Positions 27,601 through 39,773 are shown, counted from the first letter of the stretch. The stretch: DNA of 64,000 nucleotides from Halisarca cf. caerulea (GCA_963170055.1 CAUJGJ010000003.1:1776569-1840568), one strand, 5' to 3'. A program made the numbers and translations. Notes: generated from the letters alone by a model not told the origin.

Positions 27601-28739
27601 TTAAGCTACAGTGCAAACAACTAGATTCCAGTCCTGAACCTACATGCTACAGTCAGATCTCAGGTGAGCATTCTAGAATCAAACAGAGCGCCAAGAATCT
27701 CCCACACTACCGTGGAAGTCATTTCAGCAAAGAGTTCATTCAGAGCCACCTAGGGGAATTCCAGTGCCACCTACAAAGAATTGCTCACTATCTTGTACAT
27801 GGGGAAGGGGTGTGGTGGCATAGATCTCCTGAAGGTACTGTAATGTTCCTAGACAGTGACCTAGACCTAGAGTACCGTACTGAGGGCCCCAATGTATTAC
27901 ACTTCAGGAGTGCATCCTTGAAGGATGTCTCAGCTAGAGCTGATCAATGTTGGAGGGCAATCCTACAAGACAAAATAGGCCTTCCCATCACAGCTGTGAG
28001 GAACTATGACTGCAGTGGTTCAGTTCTTAATGTAACAGAATTTGGGCAAAGTTCCGAATCAGATGAACTTGTGACCCTTGATCCTAATGTATCTGAGGCA
28101 ATGGACACTACACTTATGAGCACTGAAGACCTCTCAGGCCTAACATATGCTGACAGTGACCTGTTGTCTGTGTCCAATGAATCAATCCCTATACCAATAA
28201 CAACCTCCACCCCACAAAGAAACCAGCACACACCAGTAGAACATAGCAATGCTACAGCTGGGTGTGATATGGAGCCTGATGAGACTGAGTCAACAGCAGT
28301 GCTGAACACAATGTTGCCACCTCAAGTGAGCGACAGTAGTCTAAGAGAACAGTCAGCAACTACTACTGCAATACAGTCTAGCCATAGAATTGAAACCACA
28401 GTTGCTGCAAGTCAGTCTAGCCATAGAATTGAAACTACAACCCAGGCAACTGCTCAGGAGTACACATTCCAGTCTAAACTTGCCCATGCCTTGAGCAGAA
28501 CTGTAGGGAATTTTCCAGAATTGAAGACCCTAGACGAACTGACTACTGCAGGTAATACCAATTCGAATGAGTACAGATTGTTAAAACTATTCTTTAGAAG
28601 AAAGCTAGTATCTTTGCGTACTAAAATACAGATTGAAATGGTTGTATTGGAAAGGAACAAACAGAAAAAGACAGACACATACAGAAAGATGTCAAATGAC
28701 CTAAAGAAGGCCACTGTACTACTAACTCATGTGGCCTAA
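24693..28739 (+). CDS. Large intron-free open frame, unknown function, probably transposon-derived
   Basis: 1348 codons without a stop or intron, from an ATG just after a splice acceptor to TAA-type termination at 28739; an AATAAA signal lies near 28832. Visible parts: a basic Ser/Lys/Thr-rich N-terminus (residues 1-110), a long helical middle, a Cys cluster GGNYCCLVCDCHV (about 677-689) that could bind metal, a SAP-like helix pair beginning LSREQLRQELVNRK (about 731-775), the motif FEPLHDLKGHI (about 795-806), and a low-complexity acidic Ser/Thr tail holding two copies of QSSHRIETT. The PLHDLKGH motif recalls the conserved His/Asp blocks of large eukaryotic transposases such as EnSpm/Plavaka-type proteins, but this is analogy only. 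No terminal inverted repeats were identified around it. It may be an active gene: nothing is broken. Confidence 0.72.
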   Translation: MFKENTGLVLNCGYARTAICQLYGKPPSEKGKKKTSNPSKVQSKTNSTNDTSLELSLGSKVSPYKENGMPRLLESEVEGVVSTVSKTSNKLQCHVEGQGNRTDVNMQSSDNTDGACSSSSSTHITVQLAHEQTTQDSGPRKQIKHLDPQQTFLDNFGAICNLDKSDFITVNATTPSKFDRMVKKVIAAFNSKWHPVEDRSEYIKTFSLAKWQKMDKKSQQSHSVSNCIACAVEHTELQQAMPLRPLFRCENEENLHGPLEQVSAKEFARAHYDKINSLCLSSTGQPFAEVAINHIQPFKNVVKNTQKQCTDEVKKALAENAVIRVHAQDTSFTKYDKQRLGMFYDNPDTTQSKKTKKRWPLKESDCQNTREFQALCHKLQNWDKTEKFVGSALAKQFAIRGTDAGHRIKLLALELGCEIPETEVVPKQRRILKKYQNSDVSMPALPTSKKLKVQEKELLETNIISVGSPCCPLPVTYYKHGERCEKTAMGRKYSLTEIRQKLTDKHRYLMRMYTESQISEMSRDKILALVSKVAPSALPEFESKEIHNMRSLLREYQCNRSLWVWSDHSVLLGYGLVVFVVGAVYNPLVYLTDEEVARSSKSTMSVQETVEQGEVYIIAHCSSSSADQAGLIPERVACLDSLSDPIVLDNGLELHDSLQFFKGDKQSAWFEAGIQRGGNYCCLVCDCHVKDFVDYTAVVQCSKLRNLDDIQKMATCGVFGKVPNKVSSFESLSREQLRQELVNRKIYDFPPNNKKGMTDILKDHLCGVQRVPALLLLNPTVDLCDMNLFKYTVLSFEPLHDLKGHIATLLSKLPSVITQPGVKSKVQEYLFDFHKKPKLYGSDYRNALLQVMHILVLSKLDTNDPVHVLISTLVKISEIVYSNDSKRSPRQCLQFYNCAFLHHVIYIDLFKPDRCSIYFHSMLMHGPVQHELVCSRSTNTEAEERLFKQAGRAAMNTDHKVDGFVESLLIKLQCKQLDSSPEPTCYSQISGEHSRIKQSAKNLPHYRGSHFSKEFIQSHLGEFQCHLQRIAHYLVHGEGVWWHRSPEGTVMFLDSDLDLEYRTEGPNVLHFRSASLKDVSARADQCWRAILQDKIGLPITAVRNYDCSGSVLNVTEFGQSSESDELVTLDPNVSEAMDTTLMSTEDLSGLTYADSDLLSVSNESIPIPITTSTPQRNQHTPVEHSNATAGCDMEPDETESTAVLNTMLPPQVSDSSLREQSATTTAIQSSHRIETTVAASQSSHRIETTTQATAQEYTFQSKLAHALSRTVGNFPELKTLDELTTAGNTNSNEYRLLKLFFRRKLVSLRTKIQIEMVVLERNKQKKTDTYRKMSNDLKKATVLLTHVA

Positions 28740-29252
28740 GTTAAAAGCTATATGCTTATCATTACATACGTAGTTATTACAGTCTTAGACTGGGAAGTCT
28801 TCAACTTGTATAATGACACACATGATTGTCAAATAAATTAAGACCAGTAAATCATGTTGATTGTGGTTTACACTGTGTCTGAATGGGGAGATCTGCTTGA
28901 ATAGGAGCCCAAGTAAGACAAGAGTTAATTTTACCTGCATGCTAAACAGCTGAATATGCTCCCCTCATTGAATGCTGTTGCATGGTAATGAATGTCTGTT
29001 GGGTCTATCCTGGAATAGTGGATCAACAAAAGGTTTTTTTAAAAACCACCACATTACCTAAGAGAATCTCAACAGCCATGCATGGGGTCTGTGATAGGAC
29101 CCCATGTGGTAGTACATCATTTAGTTAAGGCACCTCACTGGAACCATGACTAGGAGTATTTAAGCATAGACTCTAGTCTAGTCTAGTCTATGATTTAAGC
29201 ACACTCCAGTCACAAGCCTACTGTAACTGCTGTTTCAACTAGTCAACTTGAA
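28740..29252. other. Intergenic region with 3' UTR of upstream gene
   Basis: Contains an AATAAA at about 28832 and AT-rich sequence. At about 29167-29192 there is a short CTAGTCTAGTCTAGTCTA run. Nothing else recognised. Confidence 0.4.
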
Positions 29253-29855
29253 ATGTCTAGTACTATTAACATTAACAACAACATATATCAAGGAAAGTCC
29301 AAAGCAAGTGAGCAAAGTGAGTTTATAATCGATGGGACTGTGCAAATGTCTATCGTATCTACGTAATAGCTCTTTAATTCGTACAGAGAAAAAAAAGAAA
29401 TACAAAACCAAAGTTTGCCGATTTTTTGGTTCTAGAGATGGGTGCAGAAAAGGTGACAAATGCACTTTCCTGCACATCAACCGGAGTGACTTGCACCATA
29501 TGGTAAGTGCAGTAACTGTAATTGTTACACTTATTTCAGGTTGCGACCCATTAGGATTATATATCATGGGATGATATTCACAAAATACTACCATGGTAGT
29601 ATATGTTTCCCACACAATATTATTATCTGATTCTATGGTTTCCCCCTACAGATTCAATCTGCAGGACAGAGCCTATCTCCAAGTCCCTACCCTTCGACAA
29701 TCTGCACACCCCATGGCCACCTTTCACCAGTACCATTATCCACCCCGCTAGCATACATTCCCACCACTACCACCAAACAAGCTATTGTCACTCCTCCTGC
29801 ACACCTGGTCCACATGTCATTACCAATACATACACCACTACAATATACAACCACT

Positions 29856-29887
<32 letters not shown>

Positions 29888-30077
29888 CAACAACAACATC
29901 CCCACCACCACCAACATCCCCACCACCACCACCAACATCCCCACCACCCCTACCACCACCAACACCATCAACTTCACCCCCACCACCACACACATATCCA
30001 ATCTTACCCCCTCAAGCAGCTTGGTGTACAGCCCCATAACCAAACAAATGGCGAATGTTGCCATTACCGATAATTAA
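29253..30077 (+). CDS. CCCH zinc-finger protein, three exons, 198 aa
   Basis: Exons 29253..29307, 29387..29502 and 29652..30077 join in phases 1 and 0 into 199 codons including the stop. Exon 2 encodes one CCCH finger, CRFFGSRDGCRKGDKCTFLH, with spacing C-x8-C-x5-C-x3-H, the RNA-binding type seen in TTP/unkempt/CPSF30-like proteins. A lysine-rich stretch (KKKKYKTK) precedes it. Exon 3 is Pro/Ser/Thr-rich and then, through CCA/CAA/ACC trinucleotide repeats (about 29845-29990), becomes a Thr- and Asn-rich tail with repeated IPTTT units. A single finger suggests a partner protein or a regulatory RNA-binding role; which CCCH subfamily it belongs to is not clear. It is convergent with the minus-strand genes to the right. 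Confidence 0.78.
29845..29990. repeat. Coding CCA/CAA trinucleotide repeat
   Basis: ACC-rich sequence followed by AACAACAAC and ATCCCCACCACCACC repeats inside exon 3 of the CCCH gene. It encodes poly-Thr, poly-Asn and IPTTT repeats, and its length is likely to vary between individuals. Confidence 0.85.
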
Positions 30078-30288
30078 CTGAACATTTACGTAGCAGCATT
30101 AACTTTGTAACCATTTATTTAATTAATGTATAATTTACTTACTGGCTTTGTTTACTTGTAATGTTGGGCAGGCTAAGTTGTCCAGGCTGCGCGGCAGTGA
30201 GAACCGAACGGTGCACGTATACGCGTTGATCGGGAAGTTTAGAGCGCCGGTGCAATAGATACTTTCGTCCATGCAGCACTTCAATGCC

Positions 30289-31365
30289 TTAACTGGATGA
30301 CAATCCATGCAAATGTACAAAGAATCGTACAGTATAAGAGGTATCCCCATTGTAAACGTGGATTTTTGTTGAAACGGCCATATTAAAAAAAAGGCAAGCA
30401 CGCAAGCGTGGCAGCCAGTATATTCGCGCGTATATTGTCGTGTGGGACGTGGTCACATGGCGAGAGCGTGATAAAGTGTCCGAGGCGTGACGATCTAATC
30501 GCATACCTGCCAAACCGCAAAACGCCCCTTACCAGCCTCAATTCGGACATAACTTACCTGCGACAAACTCCATTTCTGTCTTGAATTCATCACTGGCATG
30601 GAATGTGATGACATCTCTTCCAGATTTTAGACAAGAATTGGAGATTGCACCTGCATGGAGAGATGAAATGAATAAACATGGCCAATTTATAATTTTTAGT
30701 GGGACACAATTTTGGGAACATGAGTTTCTCCAACTAACACAATAGTCGCGCGTGCATGTCACTGGGTATAGCCTGGATTCACAGGCACTAAGTGGGACAC
30801 AATATTGTGACCCTATATATGTTCTCACAGCCACTAATAAACAAGACAGGGATATCTGCATGCATGCCGATTTTTACAGCTTGTTGATTGCATGATAGTC
30901 TAAATTTTAATATTAATTTTGTACAATGAGGGCTTAATTATTATTTAATATGTATTATATTTCAATTAATAAGAATTATTATTTCAATTTTTTTTGAATA
31001 ATAATAACTATTGAATTATTGACAGTGTAATTATATAATAAGGATCATCTGTGACTCATGATCACAAAATTGAGAGATGTATGTCAAATGTACATTGTCA
31101 CATTGTCAATTGCAAGATGCACATATCTTACAATAAAGACTTGTCATGCAGGATCTTGCATGCACACGTACTATGTGTAATGCAGGCATGTATTATATGT
31201 ACCTTCATCACAGCCTTTACTCTCTTCAAACACAGCCACAGTTTGCCCTTTGGAAGTGAGAGTTTCAACCAACTCAGTCCATAGCTGAAACTCATCCTTA
31301 TATATACAGAAATCCCGACGTGTAATTGGTGATGGCAATTTGAATGGTTGCATGACGTTCGGCAT
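30289..31365 (-). CDS. Small three-exon gene, unknown function, 3' exon uncertain
   Basis: Exon 1 (31203..31365) starts MPNVMQPFKLPSPITRRDFC and stays open for 54 codons to GAAG|gtaca. Exon 2 (30558..30650), in matching phase 1, encodes AISNSCLKSGRDVITFHASD and EFKTEMEFVAG and ends at a strong GTAAGT donor. A third exon, 30289..30506 (after GGCAG, phase compatible, open to a TAA), would complete 157 aa, but the implied intron is only 51 nt. The exon-2/intron border also lies in a block repeated at about 63461-63507, so this 3' end is tentative. No family recognised. The gene lies about 400 bp downstream of the ParB-like gene on the same strand. Confidence 0.45.
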
Positions 31366-31659
31366 CTTGTGACCAGAACCCAACTACGACTGCACACACA
31401 GACTTAACGAAGATGTCACCTACAGAATTAATACATGAATCTATTGTTAATCTTTTGTGACAAATTGAATGTCATACATCACAGACTATATAATGATGCA
31501 TGCATTATGACAATGGCACTGTATGTACTGAATCATGTTAAATTAATAGAATTTATTTTGATGGAGTGTTGGGTTAGATGTGGATATCATACACGGTATA
31601 CAATCTGGTTTATCTGACCAAAACAACAGCTAGGTGCAGTTGTATACGTATAGCTGGTG

Positions 31660-31712
31660 ATGTCCCTGAAAATGGCTTAGCGTGATTGCATGGGTTGGCT
31701 ACACCAGACTAG
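31660..31712. repeat. Degenerate end of the 88-bp-TIR MITE family
   Basis: GATGTCCCTGAAAATGGCTT followed by TAGCGTGATT and GGTTGGCTACACCAGACT matches the right end of the element at 5315-6045 with several substitutions. No second end was found nearby. Confidence 0.5.
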
Positions 31713-31767
31713 ATCAGCTGATGCATGCATCATGCATGACTGTGCAAACACAAGCCACATAGCAAAC

Positions 31768-34700
31768 CTTGCTGTAGCTGCAAAGGGGATCCATTATTGC
31801 AAGCAAAAACTGTTTCAACATGTTGCAGATGTTCCGAGAATACATCTGCAAACTCGGCAGCTTTGGCTGTGCTACAGAGCACTGCCAATGAGAAGGAGCT
31901 CAGTGTCATGGAGATGGTATTTAACTCCTTGGCACTCCATGCCAGAGTCTTCATATCATCAGTGGTAAGAGCATCATTCTATAAGAAGGTTTGTAAATAC
32001 TGTTATTATTAATTTTCAAATGAGTACTGTTATATTATATAATTAACCATGCAGTTACAGTGGAACCTGTCTATTGGGGTCACTGTGTAATGTAGCCACC
32101 TGTCTGTATCAGCCACTAATTCTTCTCCGAATCAGCAGTAATGTATAGTATTCTACCTCATTAATGCAGCCACCTGTCTATAACAGCCAAAAAATTTCGT
32201 CCAAATGGTGACCGCAATAGACAGGTTCCACTGTATAATAGTATTACGTAATTGCCACTAACACGTCACATCAACGTAACAGCTGTCGAAAAATGGACGC
32301 GAGCATGGTCACCGCGGTGAAGGACTCTTTGTGTTACGACGACCTATCAAGCTAGCCCTAATGGTATGCTGTCAGAGACCTTTAATAATAAATCGATCGA
32401 GGAGGATAACAGGTGAGATCTCTGTCTCTAGAGGGCTTTGTACCATTCATGTTAAATTATAGTTCTAACTCGAGTCACGATAACAATGAGGATTTCTACC
32501 CGGCCTTGTCAGTCAAATCTATACGTGGCAACTCGTTGTTTAACATGTGGAGTAAAGTGAGGTAACTTGGATTGGGAGACTAAATTAAGCAGTTCCTGCA
32601 GTACGTGCCGACAGCAAGAATTGCGTAGGTATTCAACAATGGCAAGCATGGCTAGACAGTTTGCAGGGCTGTGGGAAAAGATATCGACCCTGTTTCCAAG
32701 TTACCGTAACGCCGCATTACTTTAGGTACAATGGGGATGGGTTTAAATTTCCTTTCGTATAGAATTAGACCAGGTAATTAGTATACAGTGTCACACAATA
32801 TTAAGGTAAAGAGGCAAATTATTCCGTACGTACATTACATGTTCACAAATCACTTAATTTAAGTTTTGCTAGTTGCAAGCTTCAATTTATCTTGTAGTCA
32901 AGTTTACCTTGGAAATTCGAATCATCTTAAAGTTTGAATTACCACTCAGTTTTAGAATATAAACTGAATGATTTTTGAACTGTTTTTAAATGAGTGATTG
33001 AAATTTAACCTGCAATCTGAAATACCCTGTGTTACTTTATCATACAATACTGAAAAATTAAGGTGGTGATTGTATGTATTTTGAGCTATGCAGTGACCTC
33101 TCGGTGAAACATTTCATGGGTGATGTAATGAATACTGATACGTATAATGGTGCATCGATACATGCAAGTGTATCACATACCTGCTTACAATCTCCACTAA
33201 TTATCAGTGCTGCTCCTTTGAATGAAGGCATGGCTTCACTGATGGTGTCCTTGGTGAATTCTGTGTACGGTGTCTGCACAAAATACACTTTGGAGCCATT
33301 GACAGTGATTTCTGGACTCTCTTTGTTTAGACTGTTCACAGCAGCTTGGCAAAATTCCTTAAAGATGTCTGTGAGGCCATTTTTGTCCCTGATTTTTATT
33401 GTTAGGAACTTTTCTAATGCTTCATCTCTGGCATAGCCAGGATATTTTGTTTCTGCCTCGTCCCAGCTCTTAAGGTTCACACATCTACATGTAATAGTAC
33501 AACATGTTGAAATATTTTTTTCCAATTATTAAAATGGATACAATGAAGAGAAAACAAAGTAGTATTCACAATTTTTTGAGGAGCTCAACTTTTGTGTTTT
33601 TGAAGAATGAGTACGATTGCCAAATTTGTCAACCGAGAAAAACTGGTACACTGTTCGGTAGGTAGCAGCTGAATAACAGAGCCACGAAGGTTATTTCCGG
33701 GAATATTCCAAAATGGCCAACCACAAGAATTTGGCTCCTCAAAATTTAGCGCTGTACAGTACGTATATTGTAGATTGATATACAGGTAAAGTACTTCTGC
33801 ATGTACCTTGTATGTCTGAATAGAAGTCCAGACCTCTATTTTCTTTCGGAAGGTTTTGACCCGGCCTTTATTCGAGCTCGGGCCAGCTTCTACGTATTTC
33901 TTAGGTACAGGAATAATAATAATAGGAAAATGGCCACCAATTAGTGGTTGTGCACTTTCAAAAAAGAAAGTGTCGTTAGAAAGCACCATACAAGGCTGCT
34001 GTATACCCACTTGTTAGAGAAGGAACTTTAAGTGAGAGTAGAGAACAATCAGCTCACACTTTCCATACAGAAAGAGGAGATGTTGTTTGATGTTGTCGCT
34101 TCAAACTATATCGCTTTTAACTGGAGTTCTATGTCACATGGCATTATTTCAGACATACGTACGTAGCTGACCTTCTCTTAATTACAGATACTCTGCCGTG
34201 GCATTGGCACCCGAAATCATGCCTCCTAGTGGAAAAGCTTTTCATTTCATCACAGGACTATATACCCAGTGTGTATTTGAACCTGGTGTATATATTTGAG
34301 CCCCAGCTTCTATTAAAGAAATGCTTAGCTGACACCCGGCTTCTATCAAAGAAAGGTTTAGCTGACACATGGCTTCTACGTATTTGAGCCCGGCTTCTAT
34401 TTTGACATATATGGTACATGGATAGCGATGTCTTAAAACCATGACATACATAAATCACTTTGGGTGGGCTAGGGACTGGGAAGGTCATGTATGCATAAAT
34501 GCATGGCTACCAATTCCTGTGTATTACTTTGACTCACCTAAGAAAAGCCTCCTTGATTGATTTCAAAGCTCGTCTCCTCTTACCTTCTAGCTGGAGTTCT
34601 GGTATGCTCATCTCTCTTTTCACTACTGAGGCCAATAGAGTGCTCTGCACTTCCTTGTCAAGGTTTTGAATAGATTCAAAGTAATGCTGTTTAAACTCCA

Positions 34701-37700
34701 GTGGCTTCTTCATTTGTCTGGCATTTGCTGTGACAGAATGATTCATGCTAGGATTTGAAAGGTGTTATAGCATTCATGTATGTTGTTTGTACCAGGATGC
34801 ATGTACGTATGTACGTATGTACATACATACATATGTAGTACTACGTAATTTGATTTTAGTCACCAGTCATGCGCATGTGGGACATGTCCGTAAGCTTAGA
34901 ATTTCAGCGAAGGTGTCTAATAGAAGGAATTTCACAACCTTAGCTGGCTTCACGATTCAATGTCATGTGACCAGCCCGTGACTTTGGCAAAAGATTTCGA
35001 TGTAAAGATTTTAAAACAGCCCTACATTACGTTCAAAATGCCAAAGATCGGCTCGCTCAAAGCCTCAAACTTTCGCCTACGATGTATCTTAGTTTCGCGT
35101 CACCAGCTGCTTTCCCTTGATACTCGTAAAGGAGAAACAGAAAGGGCTGGCGATGCAAAACTAAGAGAATCAAAAGACAACTTGTAGTTTAAACACGTCT
35201 GTAAAAGTCTGGGTTACCGCGCTTACCAGATTAGAGGTTCTTCGGGATTCTTTCCTTCAAGAAAACATCGTCTTTAACCTTCGATGAGTTTTAGTGTGCA
35301 TATGAAATTGCAGCACCAAAATTCGGGAGTTTTTCGTCTTTCTCAGCGAAGTAAGACTACATATCAGCGACGAAAGGGTACGAAATGAAAGGACTAAGTC
35401 TGAGAATACAGAAATTATGCCTCTACTCCACTTTACTAGTGATTCCTTTAGGTGACGTCACTTCAATGTATCATGCGACAGTCATGTGACAAAATGGCTG
35501 CTAGGTAGTTCTAGGCCAGTGAAAACTTTAAGGGCTGGGAGGATGTGGCAAACCGCCGATTGGCCTACTTTTCTTCGTTTTTCGGCTGTATTATAGGATA
35601 ATACAGAACTTCCATGTGGGGGATTTTGATCCATTGCCGTATTCACAAGTTATAGGCGAAAAGGTGAGCTTACATTGTATGAAATTGCGGTTTTCAGTGA
35701 TTTTCTCTAAAACTATTAGAGATCTTCAAATCCCCAACATGGAAGTTTTAGATACTTACATAAGGAACCTGTATGCCAATATTTATGCCCCCAGCTTTGA
35801 AGCTGCACTGCCTCCCGGCCTTTTGTCATGTTTTTATATGTTTAGGGAGAATGCGTATACTTTTGTTAGAACGAACAGAATACTTTCAAGTTTGGCATCA
35901 AACGAAAGGTAATATAGCTGTCTATACGATGATACCAGTTGCTAGAAGATAGCGCTATTTGGTCAAAAGAAATAAAACAAAAAAGCGAAGGTAAATTTTG
36001 TAACCGCTGAAGCCATAAAAGTGCGAATTGGACATGTCCCACATGCGTGTACATCATAAAAATACGTAGGTTTGCTCAAAGTACATTGTGTATAAACACA
36101 CGTATATACGTACGTACGTATGTATGTATGTGTTTTGTGACATACGTACATACTGTGGACAATAATATATTGTGATTACTCACTTGGAGGCTTCTGTCCT
36201 TTTGTTTGACCTTCACTGTACATTTTCATTATTCTAATGGCCTTTTGGTAGACATCTTCAGAAAAGGCAGCTTGTCTAAGAATATTGTCCTTATTAGTCG
36301 CACTGATTGTCTAAGTTGATGTAAAGTGAAAGGGAAGTCACTGTGTTAAGAGTGTGGAAAGTACCATTTGTGAACCATATCTTTTATGGTGATATCATGA
36401 AAATGTGTAGTGTCACTGAAATGTGCTTCTAATATTCATATGTACGTATGTACGTACATACGTACGTACGTACGTATGTGTGTACGTACAGCACTAATAT
36501 CCATGCTGTTACACTTACATAATAGTGTACTGCAACAGTGATGTGTGATTGCAAATACTTTGAACTACAGTATAGCTGGAAATTTTTGTGAGGATTTTAA
36601 GTGGGGAAATTGGCAGATTATGTACGAATTCGCCAATTATTATTTATTCTACCAAAATTATTAATTCTCTTTATAAAGGATATGCCCTCAAACACAGCTT
36701 TCTATTCAAAATGTTTTCATTGTGTACAGGCAGCATGCTAGGCTGAAGTTGTATAGCATAATAAGATGGTGCATACATAATGTTCTCATTCGCTAACCAA
36801 TAGCATTTTGAGACCGATTCGCCAAATTAATGCTTGCCAAATTACGTAACTGGGTATACAGTATGTCATGAAAGTACATACGTATTTACATGCCGGGGGA
36901 AGAATGCAAAGTTTGCATGCATCCTTCCACTCTTGGGTTACTTGTGGGTCTCCCGTGGCCTTGGTGCTTTTCATGTGCAGCATACTCCTACATGCCTCGA
37001 CCTTTTGAGAGAATAGGACATTGTCGTATACATGTATCATGTGTGTATGCATCGTGTATGTACAGTAGTTTTGATTTACGTATGTTTGTAGTATTATTAA
37101 CACCATACATAATTATGCACTTACAAAATCCTGGTGGGTCATTTCATGGGTATAGTGCCCATTTTGATTGTGGCGGGAAGCCAGACGGAGTGCTTCTTCA
37201 TCACTGAGACCACAATATATGAAGGCTAAGCACTCCTTGAAGTATTCGTTATCTACATGTGTACATACAGGAACCATTAAAATTAATACAGTCCATGCTA
37301 TAATTTATACGTACGTATGTAATTACATTGTAAATTGAAATTGCTACATTCCTCAGTAAAATGGCAGACTCACATAAGTACGTACATGCTTACTATTAGG
37401 AGGGTTCTGCCTATCCTGGTCCAAGGTGGTTAGATCAAACTAGCAAAATTCATGGCCAACTACATGTATCTTTTCAGAGACCGAAGGAGTTGAAATCACA
37501 GTATTGCATTTTGTCTCCAAACCGTTTTTGTCATTGAAAGCACATACTGTATTTTGTCTAACTGATTACCTTGAAAAAAGCCTTCACTGATGTTTTTGGT
37601 TGGAAGATACACTTAGAAGTAGATTTTAAGTCTGTGTTAGCTGTGAATTAACTGACTTGATAACCACCTTGGAAGCCTATCTAGGCAGAACCCTGTATTA

Positions 37701-39773
37701 GGGGGTGCAACTGGTAACAAAATTATTTGTTTATTTAGTATATGCTATGACTTAATCAAGCTGACTCAAAAGAAAGAAACCAAGTAACCGAAGTGATTAG
37801 AGTTCCTGGGCTTTCGTGGAAATCTCTCTATAACACAGTGCTGGTTATATTTAGCAACAAACACTTGAATAATCCTAGCAGAACAAGGGTGATATACGTA
37901 CAGTTATTCAAAGTTATTTTACTAACCAGGATCTTCAACCATGAGCTCTTTTTTGGCTAGAATTGTATGGAGACCCCCAAGCACCTCATACTCGTACTGA
38001 TTTCTGAGAGTTTCCTTAAAGAGCGAACCAGTGGTGATAAACTTGCTTTTGCACAGTAAAGCAATGGCAGAAGTGCCTGGTGCACTCGGATCACTCATCA
38101 TTCTCTTCTTAAGACCTTTGATAAAGAAAGGGTCGATCTGTCTAAGCTGCCTTGCTGGCTCTGGACAAAAACACTTCTCAGTCTTCACAGCTAGTGGTGT
38201 TAGACCTGTTGAGGAAATGAAGTTTAACAGTGCATTTGAGTGTTGCAATATATTACATGTATATACTGTATGTACGTAAGTGTGGTACAGCTGGTATGGG
38301 TCCAACAGCCATGGCCTTAATGCTTTTTGTTAATTTACCTCAATATTCTATTTCCTGATGATGGCTACAAACTTAACCTTACATTTACGTATCTTTTCAG
38401 TAGACTGAATATCCAAAGAACTTTAGAACACCTATATAAAAACTTACATGTGCCTGCCTGTCAAGGTAACCCCAGGGGTTCCATGGGCACCCATATTGAC
38501 ATTGCGCAAATTTCAACCATGTAACAGGTGTAATGATGATGACTAGAATAGTATATTGAGTAAGTACAGTTACGTATGTACGTATGTACGTATATGAATG
38601 TATTAGATTGCAAATTTCCACAGTGTATACAACATGCGTGCATATGTACGTACGTACGTATGTACATATGGATGTCAGTAGTAGACAATGTACAAATGTA
38701 TTCTGTATCAGGGTTTCAACTGGGGAAGGGAGGGGGGGAGTGAATGGGAGAGAACCTTGGGTATACGTACGTAGTTCACCCTCAGCAAAAAGGTTCCCCC
38801 CTCACCCCCAATAGTATTATACAGCCTTCATTTTTGTGAATGAACACTGTGTTGTATTTTGCCCTTCCACCTTCAAATCTTATCCTAGCTGTAGCACACA
38901 AGCACAATTGCAACAGACTGATCTGTGTATGGTATTCAGAAACTGCGTCAAGTTCCCATAAAACGCCTTAGATGCCACATTATGAAGTCTATAAGCTAAA
39001 AATTTCCCTGGGATGAATCCCCCTAAACCCTCTTCCCCCCCCCCCACCCCCACCCCCTATGCAATTAGACTGTTATGCTTCCACATACCATAGAGTGGGA
39101 AACTTTGGTGAAGGTTTAAATTTGGCGGATTTATGGAAGAATGCCAGTTTAAAAGTCATCAAATAATTACCTCCTCTTGATCACTATCCTGAAAGAAGCC
39201 GTGTACATACGTACGTACATACGTATATACAGATAGGAAGGTATGTATCCCCCTACAATTTGACCCCAGATAAAACCCTGAGTATGAAGACACTCAGTGA
39301 GCACTTGTACTGGCATTAATGGATGTACATGTTATACTTACCTACTTATGTACATATGTACATATGTAAATAAGTATATGGCTAAACCAGGTTTGTTCCA
39401 GGTTTTCCTAGACTGACGTCTAACAGTACACTTTTCTCTTCTTGTACTGTCTTTAACCTCCCAGTGTTTCTAGCATGTACGTACGTACGTATGTATGTGC
39501 TAAAACATTTTGCACTCACAGACTTTCTTCTTTTCAATTTCAGCATCAAGAGGGTGAAGCACACCAACTTTCTTCGGAGGCTCATCACAAGTAGTCTTTG
39601 GAGGTCTTTTCTGCCCGGCAGAGGTAAGCTGTTTGTCTGTTTCTTTGACATTGAGCTCATCTTCACTTTCATTGTCACTAAGACAGTATGTCATGTCCAC
39701 TCCTGCAATGTTTACTGTCATTTACAGCTGTGTGTGTTGTGTGTGTGTGTGTTTGTGTGTTTGTGTGTGTGTG

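Noticed and set aside
29235..29615. 126-codon minus-strand open frame
   Set aside because: Lies across exons 1-2 and an intron of the CCCH gene on the other strand; the CCCH spacing on the plus strand is decisive.
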